Positions 42,586-50,935 of a DNA stretch of 64,000 bases are shown piece by piece (position 1 is the first letter of the stretch; each line of letters opens with the position of its first letter). The position numbers and the translations under genes were made by a program. Below the pieces are notes generated by a model, which saw only the letters and a program-made list of their open reading frames with translations, did no database searches and was not told the origin of the DNA. The stretch covers positions 1 through 64,000 of the forward strand of contig CAMFDG010000003.1 of assembly GCA_945949045.1 (NCBI GenBank), in the 5' to 3' direction. The DNA comes from an uncultured Lachnospiraceae bacterium (lineage in GTDB: Bacteria; Bacillota; Clostridia; Lachnospirales; Lachnospiraceae).

Positions 42586-42603
42586 ATGAAGGAGGAATCA
42601 ATT

Positions 42604-43539
42604 ATGGCAGCATTAGTGGAAACAATGTACAGCACAAGGGAAAAACCGTGGCACGGACTTGGGACCGTGGTACGTGAGGCTCCGGCCTCGGAGGAAGCCC
42701 TGCGTCTTGCGGGGCTGGACTGGAACGTGGTGCAGGAACCAATCTACACACCGTTCCGGGAAAAGATCGAAGGCTTCAAGGCAAATGTCAGGGACAAGGA
42801 CCGGAAGGTGCTTGGTGTGGTCAGTGACAGGTACAAGGTGGTGCAGAACGTGGAGGCGTTCAGCTTTACGGATGAACTGCTGGGGCATGGTGTGCGTTAT
42901 GAAACAGCGGGATCCCTAGCAGGAGGAAAAAGGGTGTGGATTCTGGCAAGGCTTCCGAGGGAGTATATCATTGCCGGAGAGCGCATCAGTCCGTATCTGG
43001 TATTTTCCAATACCCATGATGGCAGCGGCTCGGTCAAGGTGGCAGTCACTCCTGTCCGTGTGGTTTGCAACAACACCCTGAACCTTGCACTGGAAACAGC
43101 ACAGCGCAGTTTCAGCATGGTACATACGGGAAACATTTCGGACAAAATCGCAGAGGCAAGGGATACGCTTTTCAAGGCAGAGAATTACATGGACTGTCTT
43201 GGGGCAGAGTTTGAGCAGCTCCACCGGCAGAAAGTGACGGATGAGGAGGTCAAAAACTATATTGAACTTCTGATTCCCATGGAGAGCAGTGCCACAAAGA
43301 CGCAGGCGAAGAATGTGAAACGCCTGCGGGATGATCTTGCCATGCGCTATTATGATGCCCCGGATTTACAGACAGTTGGGAAGAATGCCTACCGTTTCAT
43401 CAATGCCGTATCGGATTTTGCAACGCACGCGGAACCGCTCCGAAGGACGGCAAATTACAGTGAGAACCTGTTCAGCCGTACAGTGGACGGGAACCCGCTC
43501 ATTGACCGGGCATACCAGCTTGTGAAGGCAGCAGCATGA
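42604..43539 (+). CDS. DUF932 phage/plasmid-like protein
   Basis: A 311-residue DUF932 (TIGR03299-type) protein. Diagnostic stretches are REKPWHGLGTVV at the N-terminus, VVSDRYKVVQN, VTPVRVVCNNTLNLAL, and the long helical C-terminus. The family is frequent in phages and conjugative elements next to recombination genes; its activity is unknown. GGAGGAATCA precedes the ATG at 42604. Confidence 0.88.
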   Translation: MAALVETMYSTREKPWHGLGTVVREAPASEEALRLAGLDWNVVQEPIYTPFREKIEGFKANVRDKDRKVLGVVSDRYKVVQNVEAFSFTDELLGHGVRYETAGSLAGGKRVWILARLPREYIIAGERISPYLVFSNTHDGSGSVKVAVTPVRVVCNNTLNLALETAQRSFSMVHTGNISDKIAEARDTLFKAENYMDCLGAEFEQLHRQKVTDEEVKNYIELLIPMESSATKTQAKNVKRLRDDLAMRYYDAPDLQTVGKNAYRFINAVSDFATHAEPLRRTANYSENLFSRTVDGNPLIDRAYQLVKAAA

Positions 43540-43569
43540 TTATATTATAATAAGAAGATACAGAAAAAC

Positions 43570-43609
43570 GGGCAGGTGCATACCAGTATTGCGCCTGCCT
43601 TTCATTTTG
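43570..43609 (+). terminator. Leader hairpin 4
   Basis: GGCAGG-GC (43571-43579) pairs with GC-CCTGCC (43591-43599) and is followed by TTTCATTTT. It ends 25 nt before the YqaJ gene. Confidence 0.7.
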
Positions 43610-43624
43610 CGGAGGTGGAAAGGA

Positions 43625-44554
43625 ATGAAAGTAGTAGTAAAGACAGCAAATCTGACAAGACAGGAGTGGCTTAAGTACCGGACACAGGGCATTGGAGGAT
43701 CCGATGTCTCCATCATTGCAGGAATCAATCCCTTTAAGTCGGTACACCAGCTCTGGCTGGAAAAGACCGGACAGGTTGAACCGGAAGAGGAGAACAGCGA
43801 GTATACGCATTTTGGGACCATTCTGGAGCCGGTTGTGCGAAAGGAATTCATGGAGCGCACAGGAATCAGGGTAAGACAGAAACATATGCTCCTGCAGAGC
43901 GAAGAGCATCCGTTTATGTTTGCGGATCTGGATGGAGTCATCAACGAGAACGGGGAACTGTGTATCTTTGAGGCAAAGACGGCATCAGCCTACAAGCAGG
44001 ATGTGTGGGAGGATGGCGTTCCGGCACCATATATCCTGCAGGTGCAGCATTACATGGCAGTGACCGGGGCAAAAAAGACCTACATTGCAGCCCTTGTCGG
44101 AGGCAACCATTTCTTTTCCCATGTGGTGGAGAGGGATGAGGAAATGATCGGGAAGATTACTGCAATGGAAAAATACTTCTGGGAAAACCATGTGCTGGGC
44201 GGTGTGGAGCCTGTGCCGGATGGTTCGGAGGCAACCACCAGATATTTTAATGAGAAATTTTCCAGTTCCAATGGCGAAACGGTGGAACTCCCGGAGGAGG
44301 TGCTTCCGGTCTGTGAGAAATATGATGACCTCACCCGGCAGATCAGGGAACTGGAAACGGCAAAGAATGCTGCAGCAAACCAGCTGAAAAGCTATCTTGG
44401 GAATGCAGAAGCCGGGACAGTGGGAGACCGGAGGATTACATGGAAGTCTGTCAGCAAGAATTCCGTGGACACCAAACGTCTGAAACTGGAACATCCGGAT
44501 ATTTACACGGACTGCCTGACACAGAGCAGTTACCGGAGATTTATGGTTGCGTAG
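43625..44554 (+). CDS. YqaJ-type exonuclease (viral recombinase family)
   Basis: A 309-residue YqaJ-family nuclease, related to lambda exonuclease. The family motifs are visible: YRTQGIGGSDVSIIAGINPF, HFGTILEPVVRKEF, MFADLDG with the metal aspartate, and CIFEAKTAS with the ExK pair, followed by QVQHYMAVTG. It degrades one strand of double-stranded ends to feed an annealing protein, which is present two genes downstream. GGAGGTG precedes the ATG; the next gene starts 12 nt after the stop. Confidence 0.9.
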   Translation: MKVVVKTANLTRQEWLKYRTQGIGGSDVSIIAGINPFKSVHQLWLEKTGQVEPEEENSEYTHFGTILEPVVRKEFMERTGIRVRQKHMLLQSEEHPFMFADLDGVINENGELCIFEAKTASAYKQDVWEDGVPAPYILQVQHYMAVTGAKKTYIAALVGGNHFFSHVVERDEEMIGKITAMEKYFWENHVLGGVEPVPDGSEATTRYFNEKFSSSNGETVELPEEVLPVCEKYDDLTRQIRELETAKNAAANQLKSYLGNAEAGTVGDRRITWKSVSKNSVDTKRLKLEHPDIYTDCLTQSSYRRFMVA

Positions 44555-44566
44555 GAGAGGAGTGGT

Positions 44567-44998
44567 ATGATGAACAGGATTTTTCTGATGGGAAGGCTTA
44601 CAAAGGATCCAGAGGTCCGGTACAGCCATGGAGATAACCCGATTGCGATTGCCAGGTATTCGCTGGCGGTGGAAAAGAAACAGAAGCGGGAGGACGGGAT
44701 CAAAGCGGACTTCTTTAATGTGGTGGCATTTGAGCGCCTCGGGGATTTTGCGGCAAAGTATCTCCGTAAGGGCATTAAGATTGTACTGTCTGGAAGAGTT
44801 CAGACAGGGACTTATGACAATAAGGATGGTGTCAGGATGCCGTTCTTTGAGGTGGTTGCTGAACTGCAGGAATTTGCAGAGAGCAGAACTGCCGGGCAGT
44901 CTGCAGGGAAAGAAGATGCACGGGGCGGAAGCAGGTATCCAGAAGAAGGAGGATTTCTGCAGATTCCGGACAATCTGGATGATCTGCCTTTTGATTAA
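44567..44998 (+). CDS. ssb: Single-stranded DNA-binding protein
   Basis: A 143-residue SSB with OB-fold pattern MNRIFLMGRLTKDPEVRYS, FFNVVAFERLGDFAAKYLRKG and VLSGRVQTGTYDNKDG. The linker is short and the acidic tip reads DNLDDLPFD, one residue beyond the usual DDLPF end. It protects single-stranded DNA during transfer and recombination. AGGAGAGG precedes the ATG. Confidence 0.93.
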   Translation: MMNRIFLMGRLTKDPEVRYSHGDNPIAIARYSLAVEKKQKREDGIKADFFNVVAFERLGDFAAKYLRKGIKIVLSGRVQTGTYDNKDGVRMPFFEVVAELQEFAESRTAGQSAGKEDARGGSRYPEEGGFLQIPDNLDDLPFD

Positions 44999-45023
44999 GC
45001 AGAGGAAAGGAAGTGTGGTGAAC

Positions 45024-45791
45024 ATGGCAGAGAATACAATCCGGCTGCTTCGAGCAGACGAAATTGAGTGCCGTATAGGAATGATCAATGAAAAGGGGTT
45101 GTCCCTGCTTTTATATAAGGATGCGAGAGTGGATATGAAAATCCTCGATGAAGTCTATGGTCCGACTAACTGGCAGAGAAAGCATGAAGTGATCGGTGGC
45201 TGTCTTTACTGTACGGTCAGTATCTGGGACGAGAAAAAACAGCAGTGGATCTCCAAGATGGATGTGGGTACGGCTGGCAGCACTGAGAAAGAAAAAGGTG
45301 AGGCTTCGGATTCTTTCAAGCGTGCCTGCTTTTCCCATGGAATCGGAAGGGAGCTTTACACGGCTCCGTTTATCTGGATCGGGGCAGCCAGGGCAAACAT
45401 TCAGAAAAAAAATGACCGCTTTGTCACCTTTGATAAGTTTAAGGTCAGCAGTATTGTATACAATGACAGCAGGGAGATCACGGGCCTTACGATTATGAAT
45501 CAGGATGGGCAGGTAGTTTATACTCTGAATGGTCAGTTGTCCGGCTGTCAGGTGAAGTCTGGAAACGGCACTGCGGAATCTGGGAAGAAGGACCCGACGA
45601 GTGCTGGCTGCCAGCATCATGGACAGCAGACGGGACATGAGGAGGCTATCAACCGGGAACTGGAACGGACCGGGGTGGCTCTGGATACTGTATTGAAGCG
45701 ATACGGGGTGGGCAGTGTGCAGGAGATGGACGACAGTGTCTACCGCAAAGCCATGAACTGCCTGAAAAGGACAAAGTCAAAGGCTGCATAG
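45024..45791 (+). CDS. Rad52-like single-strand annealing protein
   Basis: A 255-residue protein. The core (YGPTNWQRKHEVIGG, CTVSIWDEKKQQWISKMDVG, GEASDSFKRACFSHGIGRELYTAPFIW) matches the Rad52/Rad22-like Sak group of phage annealing proteins. The C-terminus is a helical tail after a variable linker. With the YqaJ exonuclease and SSB it forms a complete recombination set. The ATG at 45024 is used; in-frame GTG codons at 45015 and 45018 are alternatives closer to the AAAGG ribosome site. Confidence 0.78.
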   Translation: MAENTIRLLRADEIECRIGMINEKGLSLLLYKDARVDMKILDEVYGPTNWQRKHEVIGGCLYCTVSIWDEKKQQWISKMDVGTAGSTEKEKGEASDSFKRACFSHGIGRELYTAPFIWIGAARANIQKKNDRFVTFDKFKVSSIVYNDSREITGLTIMNQDGQVVYTLNGQLSGCQVKSGNGTAESGKKDPTSAGCQHHGQQTGHEEAINRELERTGVALDTVLKRYGVGSVQEMDDSVYRKAMNCLKRTKSKAA

Positions 45792-45840
45792 TAGCTACAA
45801 ACAAAAACAGATCGCCAATAAGTGTTGAATAACAATGGTA

Positions 45841-45874
45841 AAGCCGGGGACATGTATGTCTCCGGCTTGTTTTA
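45841..45874 (+). terminator. Leader hairpin 5
   Basis: AAGCCGGGGACA (45841-45852) pairs with TGTCTCCGGCTT (45857-45868) with a single G-T pair and loop TGTA; GTTTT follows. It ends 34 nt before the DUF5688 gene. Confidence 0.85.
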
Positions 45875-45901
45875 CGATTTTAGGAAAGGACGGAGAGAAA
45901 T

Positions 45902-46792
45902 ATGATGGAGTTTAAGGAATTTACAGAAGAAGTGAAAAAGGGACTGGAAAAGCTGGCAGGCAAAAACACAGAGATCCGAATTGAAGAACGTCTGAAAAAT
46001 AATGGGTTGAAGCTGACGGGAGTTTCTGCGCTGCAGAAGGGAGAGAATGTTTCACCGGTGGTGTATCTGGAACCGTATTACCAGAGTTACAGGGATGGAG
46101 ACAGCACCTTAAATAAGATTGTGGAGAGGGTTGCAGGACTTTTGGAAGAACATTCCCAGACAGGGGACATTAAAGCGCATGTTGAGGAGTTCGGGGACTG
46201 GGAAGGGATCCGGTCGCGCATCTTTGCAAAGCTTATCAATGCGGATATGAACCGGGAACTTCTGCAGAGGGTTCCATACAGGGTGTTTATGGATCTTGCC
46301 GTGGTCTATTACGTGAAGGTTAAGGAGTTTGCAGGAGGCGGTGCCGGTACGATACTGATAGATCACAGCCATCTGCAGCAATGGGGAGCAGATGAAAACA
46401 TGCTGTATGAGGCTGCCCTTTCCAATATGGAGGAAGAGGGGACAAGTGTTCAGAGTATGGATGAAATCTTTAGGGAAGCTGGAAGGGATCTCCTTCCGGA
46501 TCCCTGTGGCATGCTTGTCCTTACCAACAGAAGCAAGGTCTTTGGTGCATCGGAATTATTAAGGAAAGATATTCTTCGAAAGCTTGCAGGAAAGCTGCAG
46601 GACAATCTCGTTATCCTGCCAAGCAGCATCCATGAGGTTATCATCCTTCCGGAAAGGGAGGCACCGTCCGAAGGGGAGGCAGCAGCTATGGTGAAGGAGG
46701 TCAATGATAGTGAACTGCTTCCAGAGGAGGTTCTTTCGAACCATGTGTACCGGTTTGATTGGGGAAAAGATGAGGTGTATATTGCTGCATGA
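45902..46792 (+). CDS. DUF5688 family protein
   Basis: A 296-residue soluble protein with the DUF5688 pattern: L-EK-AGKNTEIRIEERLKNNGLKLTGVS near the start, SPVVYLEPYYQSYRDG, VPYRVFMDLAVVYYV, and a C-terminal NLVILPSSIHEVIILPE. The family is a constant companion of Lachnospiraceae conjugative and plasmid-like modules; its function is unknown. AGGACGGAGAGAAAT precedes the ATG. Confidence 0.82.
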   Translation: MMEFKEFTEEVKKGLEKLAGKNTEIRIEERLKNNGLKLTGVSALQKGENVSPVVYLEPYYQSYRDGDSTLNKIVERVAGLLEEHSQTGDIKAHVEEFGDWEGIRSRIFAKLINADMNRELLQRVPYRVFMDLAVVYYVKVKEFAGGGAGTILIDHSHLQQWGADENMLYEAALSNMEEEGTSVQSMDEIFREAGRDLLPDPCGMLVLTNRSKVFGASELLRKDILRKLAGKLQDNLVILPSSIHEVIILPEREAPSEGEAAAMVKEVNDSELLPEEVLSNHVYRFDWGKDEVYIAA

Positions 46793-46868
46793 TGGTTGTA
46801 AAAACAAATTATTGTTGTTATAATATCCTTATACGTCGAGATGAATTTATAAAATGGGGAGTTTGAAT

Positions 46869-47657
46869 ATGGATAATCAGCTCACACTGGAGCAGAAGAA
46901 GCGCAAAGTGCAGGACTTTCGCCCGATTGATGATGTGTTCTTCGAGGTACTGGCAAATGACGTACCATTCTGTGAGGAATTATTAAGAACGATTCTGGAA
47001 GATCCGAAACTTGTCGTAAATGATGTGATTGTACAGAGCAGTGAGAGAAATATGTATGGTCGATCTGTTCGGCTGGATGCATTATGTACTCTGGGCAATG
47101 GGGAAAAGTGTAATATAGAAGTGCAGAGATCAGATAACGATGATCATTTGAAGCGCGTAAGATTCAATGCTTCAAGTATTACGGTTAAGGAATCACAAGT
47201 TGGAGACAGATTCGAGGATGTAGCAGAGGTATATGTAGTATATATTTCTGAATTTGATATCTTTGACAGGGAAAGAACCATATATCATGTAGAAAATGTG
47301 ATTCGTGAGACGGGAGAACAGGTTGACGATGGATTACACAGGATTTTTGTGAATACAATTTATAATGATGGATCAGATATTGCGGATCTAATGTCCTGTT
47401 TTACGCAGAAACAGGTGAACAATCCAAAGTTTCCGGTATTGACACGAAGAATGAATGAGTTAAAAAATGAAGAAGGAGGTCTCAATATCGTGTGTGAAGT
47501 AATGCAGAAGTATGAAAAGATTGCCGCAGAGGATGCTGCAAAGAAGGAAAGAATTGAGGCAATCCAGAATATGATAGAGCTGGGGCTTTCAGAAGAGAAG
47601 ATTTTAACCAAGTATACCAGGGAAGATTATGAAGAAGCACAAAAGGGAAATGGATGA
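46869..47657 (+). CDS. Rpn/PD-(D/E)XK nuclease-family transposase-like protein
   Basis: A 262-residue protein of the Rpn/PDDEXK_2 group, often labelled transposase. The nuclease core reads RSVRLDALCTLGNGEKCNIEVQRS, with D and ExQ in place of ExK, as usual for this family. The C-terminal helix IQNMIELGLSEEKILTKYTREDYEEA is typical. The ATG at 46869 follows GGGAG by 7 nt; TTATAATA at 46817 may be its -10. It is the last gene before attR and may be cargo or a separate insertion. Confidence 0.85.
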   Translation: MDNQLTLEQKKRKVQDFRPIDDVFFEVLANDVPFCEELLRTILEDPKLVVNDVIVQSSERNMYGRSVRLDALCTLGNGEKCNIEVQRSDNDDHLKRVRFNASSITVKESQVGDRFEDVAEVYVVYISEFDIFDRERTIYHVENVIRETGEQVDDGLHRIFVNTIYNDGSDIADLMSCFTQKQVNNPKFPVLTRRMNELKNEEGGLNIVCEVMQKYEKIAAEDAAKKERIEAIQNMIELGLSEEKILTKYTREDYEEAQKGNG

Positions 47658-47670
47658 TAGCGCGCCTGTG

Positions 47671-47691
47671 TTCTACAAAAATTCTACAAAA
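47671..47691. promoter_or_regulatory. Candidate integrase arm-type sites, right end
   Basis: TTCTACAAAA occurs at 47671-47680 and 47682-47691, in the same orientation as the pair at 25691-25712 and 129 bp before the attR core. Confidence 0.6.
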
Positions 47692-47819
47692 TGTGCAATG
47701 AAACGAAATCCGATGGAATCTGTAATCGTTTAGTTAAGTGGGCATAAATGCTTGAAAATAAAGCGTTTGAAAGCATTTTGATAATCTTCGGTGCACCTAG
47801 GGGATTCGTACTGAGTAGA

Positions 47820-47863
47820 GTTCGGGACGCAGAGGTCGCAGGTTCAAATCCTGTCGCGCCGAC
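47820..47863. repeat. attR core: second copy of the 44-bp tRNA 3' end
   Basis: Identical to 25517-25560. It lacks the tRNA 5' half, so it is not a second tRNA gene. Confidence 0.95.
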
Positions 47864-47871
47864 TCGAATAA

Positions 47872-47905
47872 AAACCAGTTTCCCGTATGGGAAGCTGGTT
47901 TTTTG
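47872..47905 (+). terminator. Original tRNA-Pro terminator, displaced by the element
   Basis: ACCAGTTTCCC (47874-47884) pairs with GGGAAGCTGGT (47889-47899), followed by six T. It lies 10 nt after the attR core, which is where it would follow the tRNA in a strain without the element. Confidence 0.85.
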
Positions 47906-47997
47906 TTGTTAGGGGCAGACTGCAGAGTTCTGAGTGTGGAGGGACTTGGTACGAGATTTCATGTAGAATTTCCGGCAGATTGGAAAGGAGTTTCAGG

Positions 47998-48540
47998 GTG
48001 AGTACACAAAACGAGACAGAAGAGCGTAAAAATAAGAAAAAGGCAGTGCTGGAGTGGGGGGCGTATTTTGTCCTGCTGGCAGTGCTTTTTATCGTGTTCC
48101 ATTTCTTTTTAATGATCGGGAGGATTCCTTCCGAGAGTATGGAGCCGACACTTATGGTGCATGACTGGACCATCGGAGATCGGAGGGCCTTTCGTGAAGC
48201 CTCGCCCCAGAGAGGTGATATCATCGTCTTTTATTCGGATGAAGAGGATGAATCCATGGTCAAGCGTGTGGTCGGACTTCCCGGTGAGACGGTGACCTTC
48301 GTGGGAGGACATGTCTACATAGACGGAGAGCCTTTAGACGAGTCGGCTTATCTGGATGACTCAGTTGTGACGGAGTGCGATGAGAAATTTGTTGTTCCCG
48401 AGGAATCCTATTTTATGCTGGGGGACAATAGAGAGGTGTCTCTGGATTCCCGATATTGGGAGGATCCCTATGTGACCCTTGACGATATCCAGTCGAAGGT
48501 GCTGTGTGTGATTCCTTTTCACAAGCTGCCCTGGTTTTAA
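47998..48540 (+). CDS. lepB: Signal peptidase I
   Basis: A 180-residue type I signal peptidase of the short Gram-positive class. A membrane helix (VLLAVLFIVFHFFLMI-type, about 20-40) precedes the serine nucleophile S47 in IPSESMEPTL; the general-base lysine is K89 in MVKRVVGLPGE; GDNR follows in YFMLGDNREVSLDSRYW. It cleaves secretory leader peptides outside the membrane. The GTG at 47998 is chosen since AAGGAG lies 8 nt upstream; a longer frame to 47887 runs through the terminator. Confidence 0.92.
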   Translation: MSTQNETEERKNKKKAVLEWGAYFVLLAVLFIVFHFFLMIGRIPSESMEPTLMVHDWTIGDRRAFREASPQRGDIIVFYSDEEDESMVKRVVGLPGETVTFVGGHVYIDGEPLDESAYLDDSVVTECDEKFVVPEESYFMLGDNREVSLDSRYWEDPYVTLDDIQSKVLCVIPFHKLPWF

Positions 48541-48660
48541 CAGTGGAGTATTTACAACTGTCTTGACAGTAAGAGACCCTCTCTTTATACTTAAGAAAGC
48601 GGTAATGAAGAGCCGGATGGTGCTGTTCGTTAGCAAAATAAAAAGATGGGAGCATTGCAT

Positions 48661-49581
48661 ATGTTTACAACAAGAGAATTGCAGGATGAGATCATCCGTT
48701 TAAAGAAGGAGAAGGATGTCTGTATTCTGGCACATGCCTACCAGAGTCACGATATCTGGGAGGTGGCGGATTATGTGGGAGATTCCTACGGCCTCAGCAA
48801 ACAGGCGACACTTGCCCCACAGAAAACGGTGCTGATGTGCGGGGTACGCTTTATGGCAGAGACGGTGAAGATCCTTTCCCCGGAGAAGAAAGTGCTTCTG
48901 TCCAATGCCCAGGCCGGCTGTCCTATGGCGGAGCAGATGGATGTGGAGCTGATTTCCGGTATCAGGGAGAAATATCCGGATTATACGGTGGTTGCCTATA
49001 TCAATACCACTTCCGAACTGAAGACAATCTGCGATGTCTGTGTGACCTCCTCCTCGGCAGTGCAGATCGTTAAGAATATTGAGAATAAAAATATTTTATT
49101 TATTCCGGACTGCAACTTGGGACGCTGGGTGGCAGACCAGGTGCCGGAGAAGAATATCAAGCTGCTGCAGGGAGGCTGTCCGACCCACGTGCGTATGTCA
49201 AAGCACGATGTGGAAAAAGCCCGTGCTGCCCATCCGGACGCGCTGCTTCTGGTGCATCCGGAGTGTCTGCCGGAGGTATCGGAACAGGCAGATTATAGAG
49301 GAAGCACCACCGGCATTATGGATTTCGCGAAGAAGAGCAAGGCGAAGGAGTTTATCATCGGGACGGAGAACAGCATCGTGCAGCACCTGCAGTTCGAATG
49401 TCCGGATAAGAAATTCTATCCCCTTTCCAAGGATTGCGTCTGCCATAATATGAAGCTTACCACGCTGGCAGATGTCTATCAGTGTGTGCTTGGTACCGGT
49501 GGAGAGGAAATCAATCTCACGCCCGATGTGATGGAAAAAGCCCGCCGGTGCATTAACACCATGTTGACGCTGGGGGCGTAA
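48661..49581 (+). CDS. nadA: Quinolinate synthase A
   Basis: A 306-residue NadA, which condenses iminoaspartate with dihydroxyacetone phosphate to quinolinate in NAD synthesis, using a 4Fe-4S cluster. Cluster cysteine candidates are in LMCGVRF, HPECLPE and DCVCHNMKLT. AYINTTSELKTICDVCVTSSSAVQIV and FIPDCNLGRWVA are family signatures. nadB and nadC, the usual neighbours, are absent here. The ATG at 48661 follows GGGAG; an ATG at 48646 is also possible. Confidence 0.93.
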   Translation: MFTTRELQDEIIRLKKEKDVCILAHAYQSHDIWEVADYVGDSYGLSKQATLAPQKTVLMCGVRFMAETVKILSPEKKVLLSNAQAGCPMAEQMDVELISGIREKYPDYTVVAYINTTSELKTICDVCVTSSSAVQIVKNIENKNILFIPDCNLGRWVADQVPEKNIKLLQGGCPTHVRMSKHDVEKARAAHPDALLLVHPECLPEVSEQADYRGSTTGIMDFAKKSKAKEFIIGTENSIVQHLQFECPDKKFYPLSKDCVCHNMKLTTLADVYQCVLGTGGEEINLTPDVMEKARRCINTMLTLGA

Positions 49582-49780
49582 CGGTACATAAAAACCTCCC
49601 GCACGGATTTTCGTGCAGCTGTGCCTGCCGCCTGTTTCCTCTGCGGGGGGATAGCGGAACTCGCGCAATTGCGTAGATTTGTCAGGTATCGGATTTCGGC
49701 TCCATGTTTGTATACATTCGACAGACGGACACTTCCGCAGCGGTGTTCAGCTATGGCAGACACTCTCCGGATTCCTCCAC

Positions 49781-50810
49781 CTAGTGCGAGTAAATACCTC
49801 CATCCGCAGAGTCTTTGGTTTTCCCGGGATTCTGCGGATTTTGTGCTTTTCCGGGTTTTCCCCCGCCCCGCTGTCCCTGTTCCCCGGTTCCATAGACAAG
49901 GGAGGTCATTTCCACGGTTGTTGTGGTATCCCCGGTGGTCAGCGTGTAGGTTTCCCCCTTTTTCAGCGCGGGACAGCTGATTAGTACAGAATTGTACTCT
50001 TTTGCGGGAGAACAGGAGACGAGAGTCTGCCCTTTGGCGTCTGTCAGTGTAAGTTCTCCGGTTATTTGTGCGTCGGAAACTGTGACAAGCATGGATCCCT
50101 GGGTGGAGTCCTCCCCGAAATTCTGGGCCATGCCACTGGCGCCGACAGCCACGATGGTTTCGCCTGAGATGGATGCTGTACCGGCATAGTCAAGGGCTCC
50201 GTTTCCACAGTTGGTGGGGCAGTAAACATGGATTTCACCGCCTTTTCCGCCTTCAGATCTGCATCGGAATGAACGCCGTCATCGCCGGCGGAAATCTTCA
50301 TCGTTCCACCGTCAATCTGCAGTGTATCCTCTGCATCAAGCCCGTCAGAAGCACTGGTAATACTTAAATTGCCGCCTGCCACGTAGATAAATCCCTTTTC
50401 CTCATCTTCCGTGTTTTCGCTGTGAATACCATCAGACCCTGCGTCGAGAGTAAGTGTGCCGTCAGCAACCCGCACGCTGTCCTTTCCCGACAGGGCATGC
50501 TTTGCAGCTGTAATCTGGTAATTGCCGCCGGTAATCACAAGATCATCTTTGGAGACAATCCCATGTCCATATGCGGCCTGAAGGGTAAGGTTACCCGGGC
50601 CGCCCAGGGTGAGAAAGACCTTGTCGGCCTGTCTGACATAAATGGCTGCGCTGGTGTCGCAGTTTATGTCTGTATTGTCCAAAATCAGCTGGACCTTTTC
50701 ACTGTCCGCATCCACGATGATCTGTCCGTTGGAAAGCTTCCCGGTCAGCCGGTAACAGCCTCCCGGTGCGTTCCCGATGAAAATATCATAGGCCCCAAAC
50801 CTTAAGTGTA
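49781..50810 (-). pseudogene. Broken Cthe_2159-like (DUF4353) carbohydrate-binding protein
   Basis: Remains of an extracellular beta-helix protein. The 5' part has no start codon: the frame is open upstream of DADSEKVQLILDNTDINC to an in-frame stop near 50817, and the signal peptide is missing. Frame one (to about 50245) has repeats GSDGIHSE, ASDGLDAED and GDDGVHSDAD. The next part, in another frame, reads GGEIHVYCPTN then VGASGMAQNFGEDSTQGSML and the C-terminal ALKKGETYTLTTGDTTTTVEM. An internal segment seems deleted at the frameshift. Confidence 0.8.
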
Positions 50811-50863
50811 CTTAAAATCTTAAAGGAAAATTAATTGACGAACGCATATATATTATATAAAAT
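50801..50863 (+). promoter_or_regulatory. Promoter with CTTAA repeats before the zinc-ribbon gene
   Basis: CTTAA lies at 50801, 50811 and 50819, followed by TTGACG (50835-50840), a 17-nt spacer and TAAAAT (50858-50863). The first two repeats have the same 10-bp period as at 17662, and they sit just upstream of the -35 box. Confidence 0.5.
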
Positions 50864-50935
50864 GGATGTGTTGTGATAAGACATAGGAAATGAGCATGAA
50901 TGAAGATATGCGATGTTCATAGTCAGGAGGGAAAA

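Larger units (their letters stand above)
25517..47863. mobile_element. Integrative and mobilisable element in tRNA-Pro
   Basis: The span is bounded by the 44-bp direct repeat, and unit length from repeat to repeat is 22,303 bp. It holds a tyrosine integrase beside attL, two excisionase-type HTH genes, MobC and a relaxase, an IS66 remnant and a partition/recombination module. The left and middle part is strikingly A+T-rich compared with the flanks, whereas 40.8-46.8 kb is closer to the host, so the element looks composite. No VirB4, VirB6 or other transfer-channel gene was recognised. Confidence 0.92.
47658..47997. other. Right end of the element and junction with the chromosome
   Basis: No gene is supported. 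The stretch holds the right arm-type sites (47671-47691), a weak AAATGCTT/AAAGCATT hairpin (47746-47780), the attR core (47820-47863) and the displaced terminator (47874-47904). Confidence 0.7.

Noticed and set aside
42180-42589. Two overlapping frames of 80 and 90 codons
   Set aside because: They compete with the 55-codon frame at 42355, which alone has a good ribosome site and protein-like composition.
44628-45023. Apparent 132-codon N-terminal extension of the Rad52-like protein
   Set aside because: It overlaps ssb in another frame, is rich in Arg/Trp/Leu as expected of a shadow frame, and has no ribosome site.
47820-47863. Possible second tRNA-Pro gene
   Set aside because: Only the 3' part of the tRNA is present; acceptor 5' strand and D-arm are missing. 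It is the attachment-site repeat.
49582-49780. GC-rich stretch after nadA considered as a terminator or RNA
   Set aside because: A GCACG/CGTGC hairpin is present but lacks a T-run, and no conserved RNA fold was recognised; likely remnants of the decayed neighbouring gene region.
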